A DNA stretch of 64,000 nucleotides from Sanghuangporus weigelae (taxonomy: Eukaryota > Basidiomycota > Agaricomycetes > Hymenochaetales > Hymenochaetaceae), in NCBI GenBank assembly GCA_033182465.1, contig CP137328.1, positions 558,001 through 622,000 of the forward strand, written 5' to 3'. This document shows, one piece after another, positions 45,866 to 56,847 of this stretch. The notes beneath the pieces were generated by a model. The model was not told the origin of the DNA, did no database searches, and saw nothing but the letters and a program-made list of their open reading frames with translations. The translations under genes were made by a program, and so were the position numbers. Position 1 is the first letter of the stretch. The number at the start of each line of letters is the position of its first letter.

Positions 45866-47440
45866 GCTGAAAACTGAGAGACAGTGAGCAAGGGAGCACT
45901 TGCACAGTAATATCGGTTTTAAAAGGTACAGGCTCTGTAGAATGCATGATTACAAAGTTATGTTTGCGAAAAGTCATGAAGCAAAGCTTTGGTCCACCAT
46001 CATGGTCTCACTGCGGGTCAATATTCAGTTTCTGAGAGATTCAAATTGGCGAAGTGAGGATGCAAAGTTATCCTGATCACGTACAAAGACAAATCACGAG
46101 TTTAATGTCACCCAAATAATAGACAAAGTCGATTCGCTTAGATCCGCACACCGACGACTCGTCTGGCCAACAGATTCACCTCAAATTCTTGTCAGATGAG
46201 GGGAGGACACCCCGCGAACCTCGTGTTTTCGCATGTTGGTTGGAACCACGGCCTTTGAAGAAGCAATGGAGCGAGGATTACCGCGCGAGGACTAAAAAGC
46301 ATGGAGCATTAAACGGATTGATAGGCTAATGGCTTCGTTGCCTGGAAAGCATACAAGCGTCGACTTGAGTGACGCCGAAGTCCGAGTCTCGGAATGTTCC
46401 GTTACAGTGAGCCCTCGGTAACTCTCTTGCACGGGGCTCATTATTCTACAGTGGATAACACTTACAGGGCATTAATATTCGCTCGGATGCACTCTTGCGT
46501 CGTTCGTCAACGGTAGTATACTATAGTGGATAACACTTACAGGGCATTAATATTCGCTCGGATGCACTCTTGCGTCGTTCGTCAACGGTAGTATACTATA
46601 GTGGAATGTCTCTTGAGGAAGATGGTTCGCAAGTTTGATGATGTCGCTACCCGACTGGTCGCCGATTAAGTAGACCGGCTCGTCATTGGCTCGTATTTGC
46701 CAGACTCGGAGAACTAGTTGGCGGGATTTGTAGTGGCCAAGAGGGACTGTTGCAGAACACGTCTGAGTTCGGGTTGAACATCACGGTAAGACGAGGATGG
46801 GACAATCAGAGCACAAGCCTTACAACAACATATCTCTCACTCTTCCTCTTCCCAGCTGTGACAACGTGCGCATAGGTACGAAGACGACCGTCTCGAGATC
46901 AGCGCCTCCTGCGCGATTTCTTCGTATTCGTCCCCATGAACACGCTCAAATCCCTCGGCGTATCTGCTGGCCTGTTCCTGCTGGCAAGCGCGAGCGAGGT
47001 GTTATATGAGCCGGATTTCATTACTGGGACGAATGAAGGACCGCGGAACGCGTGTGCGAATAAGCTGAAATTGTTTTTGCTGAGTGAGTATGAAGTGCTT
47101 GAGAAAAGGTTTGGGGGTTGATTTGGGCATGGTTGACAGACATCCATGAAAATGAGGAGATTCGGTACATCAAGTCTGGTCCTGGTTTTCTCGAGTTCAA
47201 GGTTACTTACAGTACCTTCCTCGCCTCATCACAATCTCTTACTCAACGGAAGCATGCAGAGCTGGCAACAGACGAATGGATGTGCATCCATGTAACATCT
47301 AGCAACCTGCCCGTCGTAATCCGCCGGGATGTAGCGCCACTTCACGCTTGGACGATGGGATCACTATCACTGCTCTAAATTCTTCTCAGTCAGCATTGCT
47401 CTGCTTTCTGGAGAGAGCATGCTCCCATGCGACGAACCGG
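45031..47440. repeat. Segmental duplication block B, copy 1
   Basis: Aligns in direct orientation with about 49228-51110. It covers the middle and 5' end of the disordered-protein gene, about 700 bp of upstream DNA, the 75-bp tandem repeat, and the region around 46600-47400 whose frames are broken in both copies. Matching landmarks include GATTCAAATTGGCGAAGTGA (46038 and 49777) and TTTGATGATGTCGCTACCCG (46635 and 50286). Copy 2 carries an internal deletion within the gene. Confidence 0.85.
46451..46600. repeat. Two 75-bp tandem units derived from the lipase active-site exon
   Basis: Units 46451-46525 and 46526-46600 are virtually identical. Each contains GTGGATAAC, then CGCTCGGATGCACTCTTGCG, which match the exon of the intact class-3 lipase that encodes the catalytic serine motif (59584-59625), with two short insertions that break the reading frame. 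A single, further decayed unit sits at about 50183-50257 in the duplicate block. Confidence 0.85.
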
Positions 47441-47800
47441 GAACCTCGATAAGCAGAATCTCTTCGGAAGCGCCGAGTGTCGATCTTTTGTCCAACGCCA
47501 AGCCTTTTGATTTTGGTCCTGTCAGTGAAGTCGACGTTACCCAAGTCCTTCTCCAACTGTGCCTACTCCACCTCTACAAGCAGAAGGGGGTTCATGCATC
47601 TCCACACGGTGAAAAATGGGAGATCGACGTTTCCGAGGACAACTAGTCTCTTCTCCTTGACCTTATTTTTCAAGTCTTCAATGCGTGCGTCGGGGTCGAC
47701 GATGACGGAAAAGGCGTCTCCAAAGGCAGCCTTTTTCTTGTGGTCGATGAGGAGGCACCAGATTCTGAGATCCGTCGATGATTCTACGCTATCCTATTTT
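47390..47800 (-). pseudogene. Decayed Crinkler-type ubiquitin-like N-terminal domain
   Basis: On the minus strand, from about 47790, a frame encodes LRIWCLLIDHKKKAAFG, then VDPDARIEDLKNKVKEKR, then LPFFTVWRC. This spacing of a small beta strand, an [IL]xxLKxxIK helix and an LW[RK] strand is what the Crinkler N-terminal (CRN/Ubl-like) domain shows in basidiomycetes and oomycetes. A TAG stop follows at about 47565. After KRLGVGQK (near 47500) the expected EEILLIEVPG lies one frame away. One stop and one frameshift mark it as broken. No signal peptide was found. It starts divergently from the decayed lipase. The assignment rests on pattern only. Confidence 0.55.
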
Positions 47801-48689
47801 TGCAGGATGATGTGTGTGTCGACTATCCAGTTGTTGCGTTTTCCCCTGCTCGAATCTGATGAATCGCATATTTTTCTTGTTACAGCCACATTCTAGGTTT
47901 TCCTATATTTATCCCTTCCGTTTGCTCATCTGCCTGGTCATGGAAAGAGAGTTCTAGTCGAGATCATCAACCATAAGGACTGTCAGCCTCATACTTATGT
48001 ACGTACAGTTTGATGCACTGGCTATGATTGTACTACCACCGCGCTCTTCCTATTCCTGAACTGGTGTCTCAGCTTCCTTCGATCGACACAGCAGACTCGT
48101 ACTCAGATGGTACGGTGGCCATTTTTGCCAACAAATCCAGCCGTTCAGCACATCAACGGGTAGTCTCAATGACCTGGGTAGCCGGTCAAACCTTCTTATG
48201 TGCATCCATGCTCTGTAGACCGACGACAGAAATAGTTTTGACACTCTCTGTAGGCCCTCGCACTCGACAACTGGAATGGGAACTTTCCGAAGCACGTCCG
48301 GGCGTTCACAGACGCTGTCGCAGGTAAGTACCGTGATGGAGGCGTTTCAGGACTACGGGCATGGAGGGAGCGCCGTTTACTCCATCGCCCATGACAAGCT
48401 TGGACTAAGAGATCTTGAAATTTAACTGCATCGGTAGCGCATTATGCGGTTTATTTTGGGACGCACACGATACGTTCGTCACCGTGTGTTCAAACAGTGA
48501 CCACAGACCGCCTGTACTTGTCTTCTGGAGCATTTTCTGTCAGAAAGGACAACCTGGTAAGTCCTCTTCTGTTCATCTTTACACGGAACTCATCTCTCGA
48601 TAGTCGACAACAGGTCATTCGCTCGGTTGCGCACTTGCGTCGCTCGTATACTCCCGTCTCATCAGCGAATCCATGGGTACAAGGAGAAT
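47800..48689 (+). pseudogene. Truncated class-3 lipase paralogue
   Basis: Aligns in pieces with the intact lipase gene at 58135-60313 and with its upstream region (TCGCATATTTTTCTTGTT at about 47867 and 57801). Recognisable parts: the start region around 48165-48215, the piece encoding LEWELSEARPG (about 48270-48305), the CSIAHDKLGL-like piece (48380-48410), and the active-site exon near 48605-48660, where the GHSLG codons are still visible but follow a stop-bearing junction. The membrane segment (58457-58520 in the intact gene) and the exons corresponding to 59210-59520 are missing. The 3' end is cut at about 48689, where WD40-derived sequence begins. Confidence 0.83.
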
Positions 48690-48842
48690 ATTGAGTGTTC
48701 CATCATCATGTCCGACCGTCTGGAGATATAGCTTTGCAAAAGATTTCGCTATGGGGCTGAAGGCCAACTGACCTGTCACAACATCCCAGACGCTGATTGT
48801 GTCAGAATCCGAGTTACCCGAGACGAGACGCGAGTTATCCGG
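48690..48842 (-). pseudogene. WD40 gene fragment joined to the decayed lipase
   Basis: Matches about 52488-52664 of the NLR-like gene in the same orientation, including TCTGGAGATATAGCT and CGAGTTATCCGG, with a deletion of about 15 bases near 48717. On the minus strand it still encodes SVWDVVTGQL, a WD40 blade piece. It is bounded on the left by lipase sequence and on the right by the inverted piece of the disordered-protein gene. Confidence 0.85.
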
Positions 48843-49205
48843 TTTTGAAAATGCTAAGGACATAGAAGCTGAATCCCGACGTCAGGATAGAATGAAACCA
48901 CACAGGACATTAAAAAGCAAGTATCTCGAAACCAGAAGTCCTCAGAATAGATACGGGACCATGCTTGGTTCTTCTGACATTTAGCGGATTTTGTTTTCGA
49001 GCTCGATATAATCATGGCAACAAATGTATTGTCTAGAATAGGATACCATCGCTATTATTGTGGACAATGAGAACTGCGGTTCATAATATGTTATCTGTTT
49101 CTGCGAGTCATGTCTACAAAGCTGTATCCTTTTTTCAAACTTCTTTTGTCTGCATTATTACACGAAGTCGAAGATTGTAATGGCTTACATTGTCACCTCT
49201 CAAAT
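48843..49205. repeat. Segmental duplication block A, inverted copy
   Basis: Reverse complement of about 44464-44906. It carries, on the plus strand, the last 45 or so codons of the disordered-protein gene (SRRQDRMKPHR to LGSSDI, stop at 48982-48984), the 3' flank (ATGGCAACAAATGTATTGT) and the 5' half of the tRNA-Glu relic. The block ends abruptly inside the tRNA relic at about 49205. Confidence 0.85.
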
Positions 49206-49227
49206 GCTTTCTTTGGATTTCGATTCA

Positions 49228-49600
49228 CGACTTTGGGCGTGGATACCGGAGCCGCTGCTGACACTGGTTAATGTCCTTCAGGAAGAGGCGGAGTGGCACT
49301 TTGCACCTACCTAGTCTTCGTCTGCCCCGCAGTTCCTTTATTAGGCAGATCCCGCTGATGTGACTTACCCGCAGCATCTGCGGAAACAGGCTTCCCCGTA
49401 ATTAGAGAAGTCGGGGTCGCTTTTTGAAGAGAACTCGACACAGGCGGGTGCGAGTCCAGGATCGCCCCCAAAGGTACAGCGGGTCCCGGCAGATGAGGAA
49501 ACTTGTGGCCTGAACCTCGATCTGCTCCGTCATCTAGCGCAGGTATGCTGCCCTTACGTGGTTTGCTCGAGCCATCCTTGTTTCCATCATTGAGAGACAT
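49228..49600 (-). pseudogene. Internally deleted copy of the disordered-protein gene
   Basis: The ATG at 49600 opens the same MSLNDGNKDGSSKP as the gene at 44762-45865, then jumps directly to RKGSIPALDDG, skipping about 156 codons in frame. It continues through LITGKPVSAD and DLPNKGTAGQTKTR to a stop at about 49307. Beyond it the sequence is still similar but the frame is lost. The normal C-terminus is absent here and lies inverted at 48843-48984. Confidence 0.75.
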
Positions 49601-51110
49601 GCTAAAACCTGAGAGAAAGTGAGCAAGTGAGCACTTGCACAGTAATATCAGTTTTAAAAGGTACAGACTTTGTAGAATGCATAATTGCAAAGCTGTGTTT
49701 GCAAAAAGTCATGAAGCAAAGCTTTGATCCACCATCGTGGTCTCACTGCGGGTCAATATTCAGTTTCTGAGAGATTCAAATTGGCGAAGTGAGGATGCAA
49801 AGTTATCCTGATCATGTACAAAGACGACTTACGAGTTTGATGTCACCCGAATGATAGACAAAAAGTCGATTCGCTTAGATCCGCACACCGACGACTCGTC
49901 TGGCCAACAGATTCACCTCAAATTCTTGCCAGGTGAGGAGATGACACCCCGCGAACCTCGTGATTTCGCATGTTGGTTGGATCCACAGCCTTTGAAGAAG
50001 CAATGGAGCGAGAATTACCACGAGGATTGAAAACATGAAGCATTTTCAACAGATTGATAGGCCAATGGCTTCGTACTTAGCATACAAGCGACGACTTGAG
50101 TGAAGTCGGAGTTTCGGAAGTTTCCGCTATGGTCTGCCTTCGTTCTCCCTCTCGTTCATCGTTGCACAGGGCTCATTATTCTACAGTGGATAACAGGACA
50201 TTAGTATTCGTTCGGATGCACTCTTGCGTCGTTCGTTAACGGAAGTACTGTAGTGGAATGTCTCTTGAGGAAGATGGTTCGCAAGTTTGATGATGTCGCT
50301 ACCCGACTGGTCGCAGAGTAGTTCGGCTCGTCATTGGCTCGTATTTGCCAAAATCGGAGAACTAGTTGGCAGAATTTGTGGTGGCCAAGAGGGAATATTG
50401 CAGAACACGTCTGAGTTCAGGTTGAACATCATGGTAAGGCGAGTATGGGCCAATCAGAGCACAAGCCTTACGACAACATATCTCTCACTCTTCCTCTTCT
50501 CAGCTATGACAATGTATGCATAAGTACGACGACGACGAGACGTTCTCGAGATGAGCGGCTCCTACAGGACTCCGCTTCTCTGTCCCCGTAGACATTCTCA
50601 AATTTCCCAGCATAACACAATGGTCTGTTTTTGTTGACGAGAAAAGTGATGAGAAGGTCGATCAAGCTATGCAAGGGAGGAATTACAAGAATCAGAATGT
50701 AGTTAATGTGACGAAGGAAGGACCGAGGGACGCGTACGAGAAGCCGAAAATGTTGTTTGCTGAATGAGTGCGCAGTATTCAAGAAGAGGTTTGGGATCTG
50801 ATTTGGGCATGGTTAACAGACATGGATGGAGATAAGGAGACTTGATACATCAAGTCTGGTCCGGGTTTTATCAACTTCAAAGTTGCTTACAGTACCTTCC
50901 TCGCCTCATCACAATCTCTTACTCAATGGAAGTATTCAGAGCTGGCAACAGACAAATGTACCTGCATCCACGTAACATCTAGCTGCCTGCCCGTCGTATC
51001 CGCCGGGATGTAGCGCCACCTCGCGCTTGAACAAGGGGAACGCTATCACCGCTCAAAGACTTTTCAGTATCAGCAGTTCTCTTCCTTCTACAGAAGGTTC
51101 CCATGCGGTC
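49601..51110. repeat. Segmental duplication block B, copy 2 (upstream part)
   Basis: Direct copy of about 45866-47440. It contains one decayed 75-bp lipase-exon unit, a 79-codon open frame (50287-50523, +) whose counterpart in copy 1 is disrupted, and an 80-90-codon frame on the minus strand (50782-50504). Neither frame belongs to a family I recognise. Similarity to copy 1 fades near 51110, within the sequence corresponding to the C-terminal end of the Crinkler-like fragment. Confidence 0.8.
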
Positions 51111-51647
51111 ATTGGGCAGGCGCCGTATAATCGTGGGCCTGAAGCAGGAGCGAAACCGTCTGGTTAGACATACGCTCGGAGCGTACGCACAGCGGTGTAG
51201 GATTGTTAAGTCAGTGCTAGTCTTCTGATGACTTGGGAAGGAGTCTGGTGTTGTTGCGACGGAAAGGAAAGTATCGGAATATCAAAGGATTACTTGTAAC
51301 CTGTGTAGCTTTTCCTGTCGTATGGCAATATATCATGTTGTATCAGACATGGTGTGTGTTTGCTACAGTGTACATCAATGGCCATCGCAAAGTTTGCATG
51401 AAATTGAATAATGTTATGAACGATTGATGCCATTCTCCCTTGGTACCGACTGATAAGTCGCACTAGACTCGGCAATCCGTATCGAATATCTGAAGTGGAA
51501 ATATTGCCAACCTCTGTTGAAAGTAAGGAACCAAACCACAGTCCGTTTATTTGTAAACACTCGTAGTAAATACATCTGCTGATTTACATATATTATATTG
51601 ATGGGAAGGTGTGAGATGCAGGAAGATAATATTAACAATTCTAGACT
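51111..51647. other. Intergenic region downstream of the NLR-like gene
   Basis: No supported gene. It presumably includes the 3' untranslated region of the minus-strand NLR-like gene. Confidence 0.5.
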
Positions 51648-54600
51648 TCATGCCAGAGCTCTTCGGTGCGAGGGCACAAAACATTCAGACCACCGATCGC
51701 CGAGAGCTGCGCCGAGGAATTCAAGCTTGGTAGAAAACCTGCAATTGAAGACGGCCGTGTTTCGAGCTTGGCAGAGCGTCGGTCGAAGATCATGGGGAAC
51801 CCACACAACCAGATTTCGGTTTTCATTATCGTTTCGGGCCACAATCCACCCATCGTCAGCCAGTATCCACTCTGAAAGGGCGTTTGACCTGTAATCGCAA
51901 CGTTTGGAAGGGAGAAGGTCAGACACATCCCACACTCTAATCGTTTCTTGGTCAAAGCATGAAACGATCCGCGAGCCGTTACGACAGAAGACCAGCCCAC
52001 ATTTGCCTCTACATTCCTCAAGGCAAGGGAGTACGAGTGGATCGCATGTCGAACGTGCGCCGTCCGCATCCAACAATTTTCGGACCGATATATTGATGTC
52101 ATAGTAGTTCTCGACCACGACATAGTACAGTCCATCTAAATCGAACACAAGCGAACTCGTATCACCTTTGGGTAGTCCAAAAGGGCCGGCAACGAGATGG
52201 CCTTCTTCCACGTCCAGTATATTAACGGTGGTAGTATTCCATTCGAACTCTGACTCAAGAGCGATTTGGGTGCTATCAGGTGAAAAGCGGATGGTGCCGA
52301 CATACTCCCTGTACCCGGTTGAAAGTTCGGATATGACCTGCCAGGTTACAGTATTCCAGATTCTAATCCTGCCATTATGAAGATCCGATGCAAGACGGCT
52401 TCCATTGGGCGAGAATTCGAGCGAGATGACTTCGTCAGTAAATACGTCGAGCGGTCCGGCGATGGGTTGACCTGTCGCCATTCCCCATATTCCGAGTGTT
52501 CCGTCATCATGTCCGGATGCAATCATAGTACCGTCTGGAGATATAGCTATGAAGTCGATCTTGCTATGCCCTTTTCTGGGGCTGATGGTCAACTGACCGG
52601 TCGCGACATCCCAGATACTGATTCTGTCAAAACCCGAGACGAGATGCGAGTTATCCGGAGAGAAGACCATGCGAATGTAAAGCCCCGCGTCAAGAGGTCC
52701 TGATATGACGTCACCGGTCTTCGCATCCCAAATGATGATCGACTTCCCCGAACGAGACGCAATTCGACTTCCATCGTCAGAAATCGTGACATTTCCGACG
52801 TTATATGCCTCAAATGTCTTCGATCCGTCGTTTGCGGCAGCGGCGTCCCAGATTCTGACGGTCTCGTCGCTGGAACCGGAGATGATGTGTCGTCCATCAG
52901 GAGTAATGGCAACAGAATTGATATATCCCGTGTGACCCTCGAAAGGTCCAGAAATTACCTTTCCGTTTGTCAAATCCAAGACCGAAAAATCATTGCTAGC
53001 CCTGCGAAAGACGACGGCGCGTGTGCCACAAGGAAAACACGAAAGTGCTCTGAATCCGTCGAAAACGAACGCAACGCTCCCACTTTCCACTTCATGTATT
53101 CTGATGTGTGTTATACAGGAGGACACAATATACTCCCCGTCCGGTGTAAATGAAACCAAGCGACACCGGTACACAGTAGGGTGGTATTCATTGGGGTTTC
53201 CAGCGAGGGTTCTGAAGGTCGGCTCTCCGCTGTCGATTTCCCATATGCTTGCTGAACCATCTGACAAACCAGAGGCAAGGAGCGTGCTGTCAGGAGAAAA
53301 GGCAATAGAAAAGACGAGGTCTGTATGTCCAACAAATCGTTTCAACTCCGTCCCAACTGACATGTCCCAAAGTACGATCGATCCATCGGAGTGTCCCGAA
53401 GCAACCCTCGCTCCATCAGGTGAAATGGCTACCGAGTACATCTGATCTTGTCCGTGAAGAGGGCCCAGAATCACTTCACCGGTCTGGACATCCCAAATCC
53501 TCCATCCTCCGTCGAGGTATGAAACCGATGCAAGACGTCTTCCATCTGGAAAGAAGCTAACACTTTCCGAGTTATCCGCTAAAATCATAATTTCTTCTCC
53601 ACTGTGAAAGTCCCAAACTTTAATGGTGCGATCACAAGAAGCAGAAGCAATGAGCCTTCCGTTCGATGAGACGGTGACGGACCGGACTTCATCCTTGTGC
53701 CCTTCCAACACCCTCATGTACTTCAGAGGCATTTTGGAGCCAATCGTCTGAACCTTGACCATCGAGGACATCTGCTTCGAGTAATGGGCTGACACCATTG
53801 ACTCATCCTTCGAAAACGGAATCATCGTCACGTAGATGTGAGGGGTGCTCTCCATGATCGGCATAGCAAATATGGTTGCAAGTTCACTGGCATCCTGCAA
53901 GAATGACTCGACGTCGATCCCTGTGGACTGTACAGCTGTTAGACCGGTGCACAGAAAAAGTCAGCGACAAGTTCATACCTCGATCCACATAACGGCTTGG
54001 AGAAGAGAACGGCTCGCAACACGACCAAACACTTTGATTAAACTCAACACCTCGAACCAGAACAAGATACGTTTATGGGCGAAGTCTGAAAGTTTGTCGA
54101 GCAGATAGGGTGAATAAGACACATCGCAGAGATGTTGAACCCAATGGATGCATGCGTATTCCAGATGCGATGGTATGCATGATCCAACGCGCTCCGCAAG
54201 GCCGGGAACATCGCTATTTCGGACGAACGACGTCTCGAGATTGCACATGTTAAAATATAACATGTTCTCCATCACAGAGAGGCACCGGTCAACAACGAGC
54301 TGGTTTGCATCAGAGACATCGATGGACCACGGCTCGCTAGAGTGCTTAGGTGACGTGAGGTAGTCTGAGAACGACGCGTGGAATAGGCTAATGGGTCCCT
54401 CATTGGTATATGAAACCAGACTCTGAAGTCTCGACAAAATGAGAGCACAACTTTCACGCGGTCGCAATCCGAGAAGACCGTCTATTGTCTTGGACGAGAT
54501 TGGCACCTTGCTCAGAAGAAGTAGCGCCATCACCTTTCTAAATCGCTGTTTCGATCGTTCACTCTCCCATTGAATTCCCGATCCGCGAAGCACAGTCCCA

Positions 54601-56847
54601 TACAACTCATCCAGGCCAAAGCCTGAGACTGATTTTGAGTCCGATACGAGGCAATCGAGGTCGTAGAAAGGATCGTCACTACCCCTGATCATTTTCACAG
54701 CCGTGGAGGCCCAAACGAATAGACCTCCTGCAGCCTTGCCAAGCTGCGCGATGTTCTCATTCCATGGACAATCAGCCGGAATTTCGACCTGGCTTCTAAC
54801 GACATTATGCATCTCGACACGGAGATAGGAAAGAACGTCCTTCTGACTAGCAGGCGAAGAATAGTCCAGTTCCATCATCCGCACGCTTTCTGGTTGCGTG
54901 GAAAGTGCATTATTAATGTCAGTCTCGCGACGACTTGTGATGAGAAACCGGAAGGTCTTCGGAAGTTTTGAAAACTCCTCCCGGAAAAGTTTCATGAGTC
55001 CACGCCGAGAGTCCGCCATTCCGCATTCGTCCAGAGCGTCGAGCACGACAACCACCGGTCCCGTCATCGCGGATGCTGCATCGAGTAGTGGCTGTAGAAG
55101 TAGCTTTCTAGACTGTTCTTCTGAAGATGCCGAACCAATGTCTTTATCGTTTTCAACTTCGCAGAGGATGCTTGATGCAATGGAGGAGTCGAACAACGCC
55201 AATTTGTAGGCGATTGTTCTGATCACTGACGACGGTTCACTCTTCCCTCTCTAGAAGAATAGGAATGCACCGAGTCGAGACATCTCGCGAAAGTATTTCG
55301 CGATGGTTGCGCTGACAGTGCTCTTGCCAGAGCCTGCAACACCGTGCAGCCAGAAGATGTTCTGTTTGGAGTCTGAAAAGGCCCATTCGACGATCTCCCT
55401 CTTTATTTCCACACGGGTTTCAGGGAGACAAAGTGGTCGGTCGAACGCATCATATCGACTTGGACTGAGTCGCTGTTGCAATACTGAAAGAAGAATTGAG
55501 TTGTATCCGCATACATAAGTAAGTTAAATACGAACAGAGTTCGTCAATCCTTTGTGGTACCCGCATTGAAACAAATGCAGTATGGAGAGCCACGTCGGAT
55601 TCGATTTCCTGCACAAAGCTCGCCAAACTTCGTTCAAATTCATCGACCTTCTGGCTGCTACCAACGTCAAGCATTCGTCCTGGAGTACAACAATGATATG
55701 GACTTTGCAATAGTCGAAGGCACGAACTTACCCAGAAAGTTACGACTAGTGTATCGGGACACAAAGAGACAACACTCGATTGTCTGCTTCAGAAGCCCGA
55801 CAATAGCTTGCTGTATTCTGTCGGATTTGTCCGAAAGTGCCTGAACATCGCGAACGAAGTCGAATGCATTGATCATGCTACGAACGAGATCGATAACTTT
55901 CTTGTCGGTCTTGAACACTTTGACGACAGCCTGATGGATGAGTCAGGTCAGCACTGCTACATGTTAAATGAGATGACGCACCGAGTAAAGACCAGAGACT
56001 AATTTCCATGCTATGGTGAGGAAGGGGTGTATCTAGACAGGTTCAGTACTGGAGTGCTTAATTTTGTCTGGTAACGTACCTCGGACAAGGAATTTATGAC
56101 TTGCTGAAAGGCTCCTAGTCTAGATAGTAGTTCCCCGAGGGCTTGATAGAGATCACGTTGGCTGTTCAGCTCGGACGCTTGGTCACTAATCGACTGCGTC
56201 ACGTCCGAGGTCCGTTCTGAGCGCATGATTTTACGTCGACGGATGTCCTCCGATGCCGCCGTAAGGCTCATATCGGCACTCGTCATTGTATCAATGACTT
56301 CCAGGCTCAGCACAATTCGCCCCGCAGATGCTGTCGACGATTTACTATTCGGTGCAAGAGAAAGTGAGGCTTGAAATGCACCCTGGTCAGAAGTTGGGTA
56401 AGAGAGAAGTCAATGATTCGGTACCTTCTCCGTCAGCACATTTCCCTAGTAAATCGATGACCGTTATACTTGCAAATCCGATACAAGGATCTTTTTTCGA
56501 CCACGTAGACCCGTGCTTGACTTTTACTTTTATTTCCAGCATTGTGGAATCGTCTGGAGAAGAACTATATGGTCGTGATAGACGAGTACTAACACCGCTT
56601 TTTGGAGAGTACTGACAATGGAAGGGATATGTTCCAAATTGGTAATGAAATGACAATGGGCCGGGTCTCTTTCTTGTGATCCCCAAGCTTCACTTTTACG
56701 AAAATATTTGACGCCTCGCTGTGTGGAACATGCTCCCAGTTCAAGTCTTCCACACGTAAAACTGTGACAAAAGACGGGATCAATGCCAACGGAAGAAGTG
56801 AAAGGTCGGAAGAAAATCGTACCTCGAAGACGATAGTTAGTGGACAT
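51648..56847 (-). CDS. C2-NACHT-WD40 STAND protein (fungal NLR-like)
   Basis: Signal-transducing NTPase of the fungal NOD-like type, about 1580 residues, candidate for non-self recognition or programmed cell death. The ATG at 56847 opens a C2-like domain (VLRVEDLNWEHVPHSEASNI, then KVKVKHGSTWSKKDPCIGF). A helical linker region (56313-55550) follows. The NACHT domain has Walker A GVAGSGKST (55317-55343) and Walker B VVVLDALDEC (55023 and up), then FRFLITSRRE (sensor-like) and a winged-helix-like region with LFHASFSDYL. After an intron (53936-53978) the last exon carries about a dozen WD40 repeats, beginning LEGHKDEVRSVTVS and ending near 51700. Frame and catalytic motifs are intact. The ligand and partner are unknown. 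Confidence 0.93.

Noticed and set aside
46451-46600. Tandem 75-bp units considered as a CRISPR or satellite array
   Set aside because: Only two contiguous units without spacers in a eukaryotic context, and the unit matches a lipase exon.
48615-48863. 82-codon minus-strand frame with WD40 character considered as a small gene
   Set aside because: It spans the junctions of lipase, WD40 and disordered-gene fragments, so it is a chimera of debris rather than a functional unit.
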